The notes: generated from the sequence alone by a model not told the origin. Counted from the stretch's first letter, positions 7,577-15,371 are shown. The stretch is 19,207 bases of DNA from an uncultured Pseudomonadota bacterium (GCA_937983055.1 CALJLA010000144.1:1-19207); one strand, 5' to 3'. Program-made: numbers and translations.

Positions 7577-8806
7577 TCAGCCCGCGCCTTCGTACAGAAT
7601 GCGCCAGCGCTCGCCTTCGCGCACCCAATATTGACGTTTGCGCATCCTGTTGTTCAGGTTGCTGCTCGAATAATCCTGATCGAACGTTGCTACGGCCAGG
7701 TTGCCGTCGCCCGGGTACATGATCAGCGACACGTCCGACACCCTGACCTTGATCCAGCTCTTTGCCGCGTTCACCTGCTTCTTCTGCGCTGCCCACTTCT
7801 GGTAGCCGCCGGTACCGGATGAGAACCGCTGCGAGTAGTGCTGCAGGTAGGTCTCGGTGTCGCGGCTTTCCCAGTCCCGGCGCCAGGCGTCGAGCTGGCC
7901 CAGCAGCTCCCGGCGCCTGCGGTCGACCGACTGACGGTCGGTCCACTCGATGCCGGTGGTGATCACCGCCGGCGTCACGCCCGGCTGGAGGGATCGCCCC
8001 AGGTCAACCAGATCTTCATTGGCCAGCACGACGCAGCCGTCGCTGGCGCGCGGCGGCCGGCTGTAGGTGTCGAGCGGCGTGCCGTGCAGCCAGATGCCGT
8101 AGCCGTTGCGGCCGCGCAGCCGGTCCCACTCGTTGGGGTAATTTATCGGGAATGCGCCGGCGCCATAGAAGTCGGTCAGCTTCTCGCGCGCGAGCTTGCT
8201 GGTCACGTGATACACGCCGAGCGGTGTCTTCTTGTCGCCTTCGCGCAGCTTGTCGACCCCGCTCTTCCCGACCGAGACGTAGTAGTCGGCGACGTAGCGG
8301 AGTCCGTCCGGCCGGTTCTCGAACACGAACAGCGTCGATTTCTCCGCATCAAGCACCAGGGCATGCTCCTGGTCCTTCGGCAGTTCCAGCACATACGACG
8401 GTACGTGCTCGGCCGGCGGCTGGAAGGCAAAGCGGGCGAGCCGCGCCCGCGCCTCTTCCCGCAGCTCGGCCGCGTGATTGGATTGGGCACCCGCCCCCAC
8501 CGTCTCGATCGGCCTTGCCCGGGCCAGCAGAAGGTCGCCCTTGACCAACTGCGCTAGCCGGAAGTCGGGCTTCTTGTCCAGCAGGCGCTCGATCTGCTCG
8601 AGCGCGGCACCCATCCGGTTCTCGCTGATCTCGAGCAGCGCGCTCACCAGCATCTGCTCCGGCATCGGCAGCTGCCGGCTGAGAAACAATTCCTTGGACG
8701 GCATGAAGCTCATCGACCAGACGTAGGTCGAGCCGGCCAGCACCATCGCCACGACTGCCTGCGCGAGGTGCTGGCAAGAGCCGGCCTGCTTGCGCCTGGA
8801 TTCCAC
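7577..8806 (-). CDS. L,D-transpeptidase (YkuD) family protein with C-terminal NTF2-like domain
   Basis: A 409-residue envelope enzyme. An N-terminal hydrophobic segment (about 14-33) should act as signal or anchor. Residues about 45-130 form a helical region, followed by the YkuD catalytic domain (about 138-285) with KTPLGVYHV (193-201), the catalytic histidine H241 in WLHGTP, and the cysteine C258 in SDGCVVL. Family members cut or cross-link peptidoglycan stem peptides via this cysteine. The usual SHGC is SDGC here. Residues about 298-409 form an NTF2/SnoaL-like domain, a layout recalling the shape-determining L,D-carboxypeptidases Csd6 of Helicobacter and Pgp2 of Campylobacter. Whether it is a transpeptidase or carboxypeptidase cannot be decided. 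The GTG start at 8806 has GGAG about 9-10 bases upstream and begins 17 bases after the TPR gene. Confidence 0.85.
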   Translation of the reverse strand: MESRRKQAGSCQHLAQAVVAMVLAGSTYVWSMSFMPSKELFLSRQLPMPEQMLVSALLEISENRMGAALEQIERLLDKKPDFRLAQLVKGDLLLARARPIETVGAGAQSNHAAELREEARARLARFAFQPPAEHVPSYVLELPKDQEHALVLDAEKSTLFVFENRPDGLRYVADYYVSVGKSGVDKLREGDKKTPLGVYHVTSKLAREKLTDFYGAGAFPINYPNEWDRLRGRNGYGIWLHGTPLDTYSRPPRASDGCVVLANEDLVDLGRSLQPGVTPAVITTGIEWTDRQSVDRRRRELLGQLDAWRRDWESRDTETYLQHYSQRFSSGTGGYQKWAAQKKQVNAAKSWIKVRVSDVSLIMYPGDGNLAVATFDQDYSSSNLNNRMRKRQYWVREGERWRILYEGAG

Positions 8807-8823
8807 CTGCGGCCGCTCCGTGC

Positions 8824-9822
8824 TCAGCGACTGAATTCTTCCCGGACGATCAGCCAGCGCTCGGCCGACCGCACGAGGGTCAGCGTCTTCGATCCGGTTG
8901 AATTCAGGTTGTCGGAGCGGTATGCCTGCTCGAAGGTGACCTTGGCCCGGTCACTCGCTTCGAATTCCACCTTCGGCGACCTCACGTCGACGTTGATCTG
9001 CTTCGGCCGGGTGATCCGATCGCGCCGGGTCGAGGCCCAGGCATCCCAGCCCTCGCTGCCGGTGTCGAAGTTCTTCGCATAGTGCGAAAGGTAGGCATTC
9101 ACGTTCTGATCGGACCAGGCCTTGGCCCAGCTGCGCACCGCGGACAACACCTCCTGGCTGCGGTCGGCGGGTGCCGGTGCGGAACTCGGCTGGGGCTGGG
9201 TCTGAGGCTGGGGTGCGGGCGGCTTCGGAGCGGCGGCGGCCGGCGTGGGCGCTTGCGCCGCGACCGGCGCGGCAGTGTCTGTCGACCGCTTGGCGGCGGG
9301 GACCGCCGTCACGCCGCTGAACAGCTCACGGATCAGCGCCAGCTTGGTCTTCGCCGTACGGTTGCTGTTGTCGAGCTGCAGCGCCTTGTCGTACGCCTCG
9401 CTCGCCATCTTTGCGTAGACATCGCCGAGGTTCTCATGGGCGACGGCATAACTGGGGTGGGTGCGGATCGCCATCTCCAGCGCCTTGCGAGATTCCTCGT
9501 ACTTGCCCTGGGCGGCGTACAGAACGGCGAGATTGTTGTAGGGCTCGGGCAATTCCGGATAGTCCTGAGTCAACCCGGTGAAGACCTTGATCGCGTCCGC
9601 GGCGCGGTCCTGCTCAGTCAATATCAGCCCCTTGAGGAACCGGGCCCGGGCGTCCTTGGGGCTGCCGGCAAGTACGGCGTCGACCTTTTCCAGCGCCGCC
9701 GCATGCCGGCCCTGCTTGAACAGCCGGCTGGCTTCCTGGTAGTCGTCTGCGTGTCCCGGAACGGCCACCAAAGACAGTGACGCGGCCAGCGCGGTGATGA
9801 TCCAAAGGTGTCGTGAGCCCAT
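8824..9822 (-). CDS. Secreted tetratricopeptide-repeat protein with C-terminal NTF2-like domain
   Basis: A 332-residue protein with a signal peptide (hydrophobic core about 6-20, likely cut after GHA at 25). Three to four TPR units follow (about 26-59, 60-93, 94-127, and a shortened one at 128-155). A Pro/Ala/Gln-rich linker (about 172-220) leads to an NTF2-like domain (about 222-332). TPRs mediate protein contacts, so a periplasmic scaffold or adaptor is likely; no enzymatic motif is visible. The C-terminal domain resembles that of the transpeptidase encoded 17 bases downstream: a W..W pair, YLSHY against YLQHY, a TFEQ/TFDQ block and NLN. That suggests a functional pair, which is inference. 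It is the first gene of the leftward operon. No strong Shine-Dalgarno is seen before the ATG. I do not know a characterised orthologue. Confidence 0.82.
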   Translation of the reverse strand: MGSRHLWIITALAASLSLVAVPGHADDYQEASRLFKQGRHAAALEKVDAVLAGSPKDARARFLKGLILTEQDRAADAIKVFTGLTQDYPELPEPYNNLAVLYAAQGKYEESRKALEMAIRTHPSYAVAHENLGDVYAKMASEAYDKALQLDNSNRTAKTKLALIRELFSGVTAVPAAKRSTDTAAPVAAQAPTPAAAAPKPPAPQPQTQPQPSSAPAPADRSQEVLSAVRSWAKAWSDQNVNAYLSHYAKNFDTGSEGWDAWASTRRDRITRPKQINVDVRSPKVEFEASDRAKVTFEQAYRSDNLNSTGSKTLTLVRSAERWLIVREEFSR

Positions 9823-9857
9823 CTGCTATACTTCGCCTGAAAAAAGCACAGTAGGTT

Positions 9858-9887
9858 ATTGTAAATAATAGTAGATTCTATCGACAA
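9858..9887 (-). promoter_or_regulatory. Predicted sigma-70 promoter of the TPR-to-lpxH operon
   Basis: On the minus strand TTGTCG (9887-9882, 4 of 6) is followed by an 18-base spacer and TACAAT (9863-9858, 5 of 6). This predicts a start near 9850 and a leader of about 28 bases. The element lies in the only AT-rich patch of the 192-base gap between the divergent TPR and cysS genes. The same patch may hold the cysS promoter (TTGTAA at 9859-9864 and GACAAT at 9883-9888, 18-base spacer), but that is weaker. Confidence 0.5.
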
Positions 9888-10014
9888 TACGGGCGGAGAG
9901 AATTTTTTTCCTTCACCCCGCTGCCGGCTTGCCGCTCACACGCCAAAACCCTGCCAGCCAAGCCCCCTCGAGCCGAGGGCCTGGCCCGGAAAAAATGCTC
10001 CTCCGGCCCTGCCG

Positions 10015-11382
10015 ATGCTGAGAATCCACAACTCCCTGACCCGTTCGGACCAGGACTTCACGCCGATCCGCCCCGGCGAGGTCGGCATGTACGTCTGCGG
10101 CATGACCGTATACGACTTCTGCCATCTTGGCCATGCGCGCGTGATGATGGTGTTCGATATCGTGCGTCGTTGGCTCGTTGCCAGCGGCTATCGCGTCACC
10201 TATGTGCGCAACATCACCGATATCGACGACAAGATCATCCAGCGCGCCGCCGCCAATGGCGAGCCGATCGGCGGGCTGACCGCGCGCTTCATCGCGGCCA
10301 TGCACGAAGATGCCGACGCGCTCGGCATCGAACGGCCCGATCACGAGCCGCGGGCAACTGAAAACATACCGGGCATGATCGCGCTCATCGAGGCGCTGAT
10401 CGGTCGCGGGCTCGCCTACCGGGCCGACAACGTCGATGTCTACTATTCGGTGCATCGCTTCGATGGCTACGGCCGGCTGTCCGGCAAATCGCTCGACGAG
10501 CTGCGCGCGGGCGAGCGGGTCGACATCGACCCGCACAAGCGCGATGCGCTCGACTTCGTGCTGTGGAAGGCTGCCAAGCCGGGCGAGCCGGCCTGGGACG
10601 CGCCCTGGGGAAGGGGCCGCCCGGGATGGCACATCGAATGCTCGGCCATGAGCGAACGCTACCTCGGCGCGCATTTCGACATTCACGGCGGCGGGCAGGA
10701 CCTGCAGTTTCCCCATCACGAGAACGAAATCGCCCAGTCCGAGGGCGCGCACCAGCATGTTTTCGTGAACTACTGGATGCACAACGGCTTCGTGCGCGTC
10801 GACAACGAGAAGATGTCGAAATCGCTCGGCAACTTCTTTACCGTGCGCGAAGTCCTGGCGCGCTACGACGCCGAAGTCGTGCGCTTTTTCATCGTGCGCG
10901 CGCACTACCGGAGCGAGATCAACTACTCGGACCGCCACCTGGAAGACGCGCGGCAGGCGCTGACGCGCCTGTATACCGCGCTGAAAGGGTTCGACACCGT
11001 CGCGGCGGTCGACTGGAGCGAGCCGTTCGCGCAGCGCTTCCGCGAAGCGATGGACGCGGATTTCAATACCCCGGAAGCGGTCGCGGTGCTGTTCGACCTG
11101 GCGAACGAACTGAACCGCAGTCGCGCGCCGGAAACGGCGCGCCAGCTGCGCGGCCTGGCGGGTGTGCTCGGCCTGCTGCAGCGGGACGCGACGCAGTTCC
11201 TGCAAGCGGGCGCGCACGCGCTTGAGCTCGCGCCCGAGCAGATCGAGGCGCAGCTGCAGGCGCGCATGGCGGCGCGCAAATCCCGGAATTTCGCCGAGGC
11301 GGACCGTATCCGCGACGCGCTGCTGGAGGCCGGCGTCATTCTGGAAGACGGCCCGGCGGGCACGACCTGGCGCCGCAGGTAG
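10015..11382 (+). CDS. cysS: Cysteinyl-tRNA synthetase
   Basis: A 455-residue class I aminoacyl-tRNA synthetase that charges tRNA-Cys in the cytoplasm. The zinc-binding C28 sits in MYVCGMTVYD, the HIGH-type motif is HLGH (37-40), and C209 (WHIECS) and the PHHENE block supply the other zinc ligands. KMSKS is at residues 266-270, the same numbering as E. coli. The C-terminal anticodon-binding region contains RKSRNFAEADRIRDAL. The gene diverges from the TPR operon across a 192-base gap and converges on dnaJ with only 34 bases between stops. No clear Shine-Dalgarno precedes the ATG at 10015. The leader holds a small hairpin, CCCTCG (9965-9970) with CGAGGG (9974-9979), of unknown meaning. Confidence 0.97.
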   Translation: MLRIHNSLTRSDQDFTPIRPGEVGMYVCGMTVYDFCHLGHARVMMVFDIVRRWLVASGYRVTYVRNITDIDDKIIQRAAANGEPIGGLTARFIAAMHEDADALGIERPDHEPRATENIPGMIALIEALIGRGLAYRADNVDVYYSVHRFDGYGRLSGKSLDELRAGERVDIDPHKRDALDFVLWKAAKPGEPAWDAPWGRGRPGWHIECSAMSERYLGAHFDIHGGGQDLQFPHHENEIAQSEGAHQHVFVNYWMHNGFVRVDNEKMSKSLGNFFTVREVLARYDAEVVRFFIVRAHYRSEINYSDRHLEDARQALTRLYTALKGFDTVAAVDWSEPFAQRFREAMDADFNTPEAVAVLFDLANELNRSRAPETARQLRGLAGVLGLLQRDATQFLQAGAHALELAPEQIEAQLQARMAARKSRNFAEADRIRDALLEAGVILEDGPAGTTWRRR

Positions 11383-11416
11383 CGGAGCCGTCTCGACGCC
11401 GTCAGGGCGCGCGGCC

Positions 11417-12544
11417 TCAGGATTCGAAGAACTCGCGCACCTTGTCCATCCAGGACTTCGCGCGCGGATTGTGGCGGCTGCCGTCGCTCTGGCTGATGTC
11501 TTCCAGCTCCTGGAGCAGTTCTTTCTGGCGGGCCGTCAGATTCACCGGCGTCTCCACCATCACGTGCACCAGCAGGTCGCCGAACGTGGCGCTGCGCACG
11601 CCCTTGATGCCCTTGCCGCGCAGCCGGAAAGTCTTGCCCGACTGGGTTTCTGCCGGAATCCGTATCTTGGCCGAACCATCCAGTGTCGGGATCTCGATCT
11701 CGCCGCCGAGCGCGGCGCGCGTAAAGCTGATCGGCATTTCACAGTGCAGGTCGTTGCCCTCGCGGGTGAACACGTCGTGCGGCCGCAGGTGGATGACCAC
11801 ATACAAGTCGCCGGCAGGGCCGCCGTTGACGCCGGCCTCGCCCTCTCCGGACAGCCGGATGCGGTCGCCTTCGTCGACGCCGGCGGGAATCTTGACCGAC
11901 AGCGTCTTCTGCCGCTTGATGCGGCCGGCGCCGCTGCAGGTTGCGCAGGGGTTCTGCACCACCTTTCCGCTGCCGTGGCATTTCGGGCAGGTCTGCGCAA
12001 TCGAGAAAAAGCCCTGGGTCATGCGCACCTGGCCGTGGCCGCCGCAGGTCGGGCAGGCAGTGGGCTCGGTGCCGGGCTTGGCGCCGCTGCCATGGCAGGT
12101 TTCGCATTGCTCCATGGTGGGAATGCGGATGCGCGTCTCGGTGCCGCGCGCCGCCTCTTCAAGCGAAATCTCCAGGTTGTAGCGCAGGTCGGCCCCGCGA
12201 TAGACGTTGGAGCGTGCCCGGCCGGCACCGAAGATGTCGCCGAAGATGTCGCTGAAGGCATCGGCAAAGCCGCCGTACCCGGCCCCGGCGGCGCCGGCCC
12301 CGGCCATTCCGGCGCTCGGATCGACCCCGGCGTGGCCGAACTGATCGTAGGCGGCGCGCTTCTGCGGCTCGGTCAGCACTTCGTAGGCTTCCTTCGCCTC
12401 TTTGAACTGCTCTTCGGCCTTCGGGTTATCCGGATTTCGGTCCGGATGGAACTTCATCGCCAGCCGTCGATAGGCCTTTTTGATGTCTTCTTCCGAAGCA
12501 TCGCGGTTCAGGCCGAGCACTTCGTAGTAGTCGCGTTTCGCCAT
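11417..12544 (-). CDS. dnaJ: Co-chaperone DnaJ (Hsp40)
   Basis: A 375-residue class A J-protein. It delivers unfolded proteins to DnaK and stimulates its ATPase. The J domain (about 1-70) has YYEVLGLNRDASEEDIKKAYR and the essential HPD at 33-35. A Gly/Ala/Phe-rich linker follows (about 75-120). The zinc centre has four CxxCxGxG-type repeats beginning CETCHGSG, CPTCGGHG, CPKCHGSG and CATCSGAG. Two beta-rich substrate-binding domains complete the protein. The gene lies 121 bases after the dnaK stop. I see no heat-shock promoter of its own, so read-through from dnaK is the simplest view. The Shine-Dalgarno (TGGAAC) is weak. Its stop converges on cysS with no obvious terminator in the 34-base gap. 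Confidence 0.97.
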   Translation of the reverse strand: MAKRDYYEVLGLNRDASEEDIKKAYRRLAMKFHPDRNPDNPKAEEQFKEAKEAYEVLTEPQKRAAYDQFGHAGVDPSAGMAGAGAAGAGYGGFADAFSDIFGDIFGAGRARSNVYRGADLRYNLEISLEEAARGTETRIRIPTMEQCETCHGSGAKPGTEPTACPTCGGHGQVRMTQGFFSIAQTCPKCHGSGKVVQNPCATCSGAGRIKRQKTLSVKIPAGVDEGDRIRLSGEGEAGVNGGPAGDLYVVIHLRPHDVFTREGNDLHCEMPISFTRAALGGEIEIPTLDGSAKIRIPAETQSGKTFRLRGKGIKGVRSATFGDLLVHVMVETPVNLTARQKELLQELEDISQSDGSRHNPRAKSWMDKVREFFES

Positions 12545-12583
12545 GTGTTCCAGTTTGCCGAAGAACCCCAGTACGCAAAGGAG

Positions 12584-12642
12584 CCACAGAACTCAGCGGC
12601 GCCGCGGGACGACTCGCCCCGCATGCGCCGTGCGCTCTGTGG
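12584..12642. repeat. Inverted repeat in the dnaK-dnaJ spacer
   Basis: CCACAGA (12584-12590) and TCTGTGG (12636-12642) are perfect 7-base inverted arms around a 45-base GC-rich centre that contains self-complementary GGCGCC and GCATGC. In dnaK-dnaJ mRNA this could fold into a long hairpin that slows read-through or protects an RNA end. Together with the nearby ACGCAAAGGAG, it also recalls degenerate CACAGAG-type intergenic repeats; I cannot decide between these. Confidence 0.4.
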
Positions 12643-12665
12643 CCCGGATCAGCTGCCGCAGGCGG

Positions 12666-14618
12666 TCAGGCGGACTTTTTCTTGTTGTCCTTCACTTCCT
12701 CAAATTCGGCGTCGACCACATCGTCGGCGCCGCCCTGCGCGCCGCCGGCAGCGCCGGCCGCCGCATCTTGCCCGCCCGCGCCGGCGTCTTCACCCGGCTG
12801 CGACTGGGAATACATCTGCTCGGCGAGCTTGTGCGAAGCCGTGGCGAGCGCCTGGGTCTTGGCGACGATGTCGTCCTTGTCGTTGGCCTTGAGCGCCTCT
12901 TCCGCCGCCTTGACGGCCGCCTCGATCTTGGACTTCTCGCCGGCGTCGATCTTGTCGCCGTGCTCGGCCAGCGACTTGCGCACCGTGTGGATCAGCGAAT
13001 CGCACTGGTTGCGCGCATCCACCAGCTCGCGGGCCTTGCGATCCTCCTCGGCGTGCGCTTCGGCATCCTTCACCATGCGCTTGATCTCGTCCTCGTTCAG
13101 GCCGGAGCTCGCCTGAATCTTGATCTTGTTCTCCTTGCCGGTGGCCTTGTCCTTGGCCGACACATGCAGGATGCCGTTCGCGTCGATATCGAACGCGACC
13201 TCGATCTGCGGCATGCCGCGCGGCGCCGGCGGAATGTCGGTGAGGTTGAACTGGCCCAGCGACTTGTTGTCCCGCGCCATCTCGCGCTCGCCCTGCAGCA
13301 CATGAATGGTTACCGCGGTCTGGTTGTCGTCGGCGGTGGAGAACACCTGCTGCGCCTTGGTCGGAATCGTCGTGTTCTTCTGGATAAGCTTGGTCATGAC
13401 CCCGCCCAGGGTCTCGATGCCGAGGGACAGCGGCGTTACATCGAGCAGCAGCACGTCCTTGACGTCGCCCTGAAGCACGCCGGCCTGGATCGCGGCGCCG
13501 ATGGCGACCGCTTCGTCAGGGTTCACGTCCCTTCGCGGATCGCGCCCGAAAAAGTCGCGCACCACTTCCTGCACCTTGGGCATGCGGGTCATGCCACCCA
13601 CCAGGATCACATCGTGGATGTCGGATACCTTGACGCCCGCATCCTTGACGGCGATGCGGCACGGCTCGATCGTGCGCTTGACCAGGTCCTCCACCAGGCT
13701 CTCGAACTTGGCCCGGGTAACCTTTACGGCCAGGTGCTTCGGCCCGGAGGCGTCTGCGGTGATGTAAGGCAGGTTCACCTCGGTCTGCTGGCTGGAGGAC
13801 AGTTCGATCTTGGCCTTCTCCGCCGCCTCCTTCAGGCGCTGGAGGGCAAGCACGTCGCTTCTCAGGTCGATGCCTTGTTCCTTCTTGAACTCGTCGGCCA
13901 GATAGTCGATCAGCCGCTGGTCGAAGTCTTCGCCGCCCAGGAAGGTGTCGCCGTTGGTCGAAAGCACCTCGAACTGATGCTCGCCCTCGACTTCCGCGAT
14001 CTCGATGATCGAGATGTCGAACGTGCCGCCGCCGAGGTCGTATACCGCGATCTTGCGGTCGCCCTGTTTCTTGTCCAGCCCGAACGCGAGCGCGGCCGCC
14101 GTCGGTTCGTTGATGATGCGCTTGACGTCGAGCCCCGCGATCCGGCCGGCGTCCTTGGTTGCCTGGCGCTGCGAATCGTTGAAGTAGGCCGGCACCGTGA
14201 TCACCGCCTCGGTCACCGGTTCACCCAGGTAGTCCTCGGCGGTCTTCTTCATCTTCATCAGCACCTGCGCCGACACCTCCGGCGGCGCCATCTTCTTGCC
14301 GCGCGCTTCCACCCAGGCGTCGCCGTTCTTCGCCTCGATGATGGCAAACGGGGACGTCTTGGTCGCTTTCTGCACTTCCTTGTCGCCGAAGCGGCGGCCG
14401 ATCAGCCGCTTCACCGCGTACAGGGTGTTCTTGGGGTTGGTCACCGCCTGGCGTTTGGCCGGCGCGCCCACCAGTACTTCGCCGTCCTCCTGATAGGCGA
14501 CGATGGACGGCGTGGTGCGGGCGCCCTCGGAGTTCTCGATGACCTTCGTCTGGCCGTTTTCCATGACGGCCACGCAGGAGTTGGTGGTTCCGAGGTCGAT
14601 GCCGATGATCTTAGCCAT
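12666..14618 (-). CDS. dnaK: Molecular chaperone DnaK (Hsp70)
   Basis: A 650-residue Hsp70, the central ATP-driven chaperone of the cytoplasm, which in many proteobacteria also controls sigma-32 stability. It starts MAKIIGIDLGTTNS (ATP phosphate loop 1). It contains VPAYFNDSQRQATKDAG, the AVYDLGGGTFDISI phosphate loop 2, the VGGMTRMP motif and the LLLDVTPLSLGIE linker (VLLLDV just before the substrate domain). The helical lid ends in a Gly/Ala-rich region and the conserved acidic tail DAEFEEVKD, here followed by NKKKSA. AGAGGAACC gives a good Shine-Dalgarno before the ATG at 14618. The gene lies 69 bases after grpE, and a sigma-32-like promoter overlaps the grpE stop. No irregularity is seen. 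Confidence 0.98.
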   Translation of the reverse strand: MAKIIGIDLGTTNSCVAVMENGQTKVIENSEGARTTPSIVAYQEDGEVLVGAPAKRQAVTNPKNTLYAVKRLIGRRFGDKEVQKATKTSPFAIIEAKNGDAWVEARGKKMAPPEVSAQVLMKMKKTAEDYLGEPVTEAVITVPAYFNDSQRQATKDAGRIAGLDVKRIINEPTAAALAFGLDKKQGDRKIAVYDLGGGTFDISIIEIAEVEGEHQFEVLSTNGDTFLGGEDFDQRLIDYLADEFKKEQGIDLRSDVLALQRLKEAAEKAKIELSSSQQTEVNLPYITADASGPKHLAVKVTRAKFESLVEDLVKRTIEPCRIAVKDAGVKVSDIHDVILVGGMTRMPKVQEVVRDFFGRDPRRDVNPDEAVAIGAAIQAGVLQGDVKDVLLLDVTPLSLGIETLGGVMTKLIQKNTTIPTKAQQVFSTADDNQTAVTIHVLQGEREMARDNKSLGQFNLTDIPPAPRGMPQIEVAFDIDANGILHVSAKDKATGKENKIKIQASSGLNEDEIKRMVKDAEAHAEEDRKARELVDARNQCDSLIHTVRKSLAEHGDKIDAGEKSKIEAAVKAAEEALKANDKDDIVAKTQALATASHKLAEQMYSQSQPGEDAGAGGQDAAAGAAGGAQGGADDVVDAEFEEVKDNKKKSA

Positions 14619-14664
14619 GATGGTTCCTCTGCTTAAAAGCCTGAAATTTCTCTATGCAGCTGAA

Positions 14665-14692
14665 AGTTAGGGCGATTGGAAGGGATTTCAAG
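14665..14692 (-). promoter_or_regulatory. Predicted heat-shock (sigma-32) promoter of dnaK
   Basis: On the minus strand CTTGAAA (14692-14686) is an exact match to the sigma-32 -35 consensus. After 13 bases comes CCCTAACT (14672-14665), a partial match to CCCCATnT. The -35 overlaps the TGA stop of grpE. It would give a dnaK leader of about 40 bases. The spacing fits the E. coli consensus; activity is inferred. Confidence 0.6.
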
Positions 14693-15260
14693 CGTCCTTC
14701 GCGCGGGCAACGGTCACCAGCGCAGGACGGATCAGGCGGTCGCCCAGCCGATAGCCCTTCTGCAGCACGGACACGATGGTGTTGGGCGCGGCTTCCGCCT
14801 CGACGGCGCTCATCGCCTGGTGCAGGTGCGGGTCGAGCTTTTCACCCAAGGGGTTGATTTCGCAAATATTACCTTTCTCGAAGGCGGTATCCAGCTGCTT
14901 CAGCGTGAGCTCCACCCCGCTTTTCAGCGAGTCCAGGCTCAGATTCGGCGCGGCCAGTGCCGCTTCCAGGCTGTCGCGCACTGGCAGGAGGTTGCCCGCA
15001 AAGCTCTCAAGTGCGTATTTGTGCGCATTTGCGATGTCGATCTGCGCACGTTTGCGGATGTTCTCCGTTTCGGCCTTGGCTCTGAGCCAGGCATCGTGGT
15101 GCTCCTGCGCGGCCAGTTCGGCCTGCTTGAGCAGTTGTTCCAGACTCGGCATCGCCTCGCCGTGCGCCGCCTCGGCGGAGGCGGCCGGGGGTTCGGCCGC
15201 GGCGTTCGGCCCCGGTTCCTGCGGGCCCGGCAGGTTTTCCCGCTGCTCCTGATCCTGCAT
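14688..15260 (-). CDS. grpE: Nucleotide exchange factor GrpE
   Basis: GrpE releases ADP from DnaK and so resets the chaperone cycle. The 190-residue protein has an acidic, Pro/Ala-rich disordered N-terminus (about 1-45), a long coiled-coil helix (about 45-95) with KAETENIRKRAQ, and a C-terminal beta domain with NPLGEKLDPHLHQAMS and TIVSVLQKGYRLGDRLIRPALVTVA, the family signature. I chose the ATG at 15260 because a strong AGGAGGTG (15271-15264) lies 3 bases before it; an ATG at 15281 would add seven residues and would itself cover this site. A heat-shock promoter lies directly upstream. It heads the grpE-dnaK-dnaJ cluster and diverges from the DUF922-like gene. Confidence 0.96.
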   Translation of the reverse strand: MQDQEQRENLPGPQEPGPNAAAEPPAASAEAAHGEAMPSLEQLLKQAELAAQEHHDAWLRAKAETENIRKRAQIDIANAHKYALESFAGNLLPVRDSLEAALAAPNLSLDSLKSGVELTLKQLDTAFEKGNICEINPLGEKLDPHLHQAMSAVEAEAAPNTIVSVLQKGYRLGDRLIRPALVTVARAKDA

Positions 15261-15289
15261 TAACACCTCCTCTGCGTTCATCTTGTGCT

Positions 15290-15316
15290 TATTGGGGCGG
15301 TGCGGCCCATTTCAAC
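15290..15316 (-). promoter_or_regulatory. Predicted heat-shock (sigma-32) promoter of grpE
   Basis: On the minus strand GTTGAAA (15316-15310, 6 of 7 to CTTGAAA) is followed by 12 bases and CCCCAATA (15297-15290), close to the CCCCATnT consensus. It predicts transcription starting some 20-25 bases before the grpE ATG. No CIRCE (HrcA-binding) repeat is visible here. Confidence 0.68.
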
Positions 15317-15371
15317 CCCCTCCGGCACACCGAAACCCGCGGGCACCGGGAAGCGGGCCGGGCGTCGCCGA

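Noticed and set aside
6945..7946. Upstream extension of the ppiB frame
   Set aside because: It covers ppiA and part of the transpeptidase gene in another frame; a strong Shine-Dalgarno marks the true start at 6944.
9876..9909. ATTCT/AGAAT pairing followed by a run of T as a terminator
   Set aside because: The stem is only 5 bp with a loop of about 20 bases, too weak for an intrinsic terminator.
9995..10014. Alternative cysS start at the ATG at 9995
   Set aside because: It is out of frame with the cysS coding sequence.
12543..14636. Long open frame on the plus strand opposite dnaK
   Set aside because: It is the antisense shadow of a highly conserved GC-rich gene; its product is His/Arg/Leu-rich with no family features.
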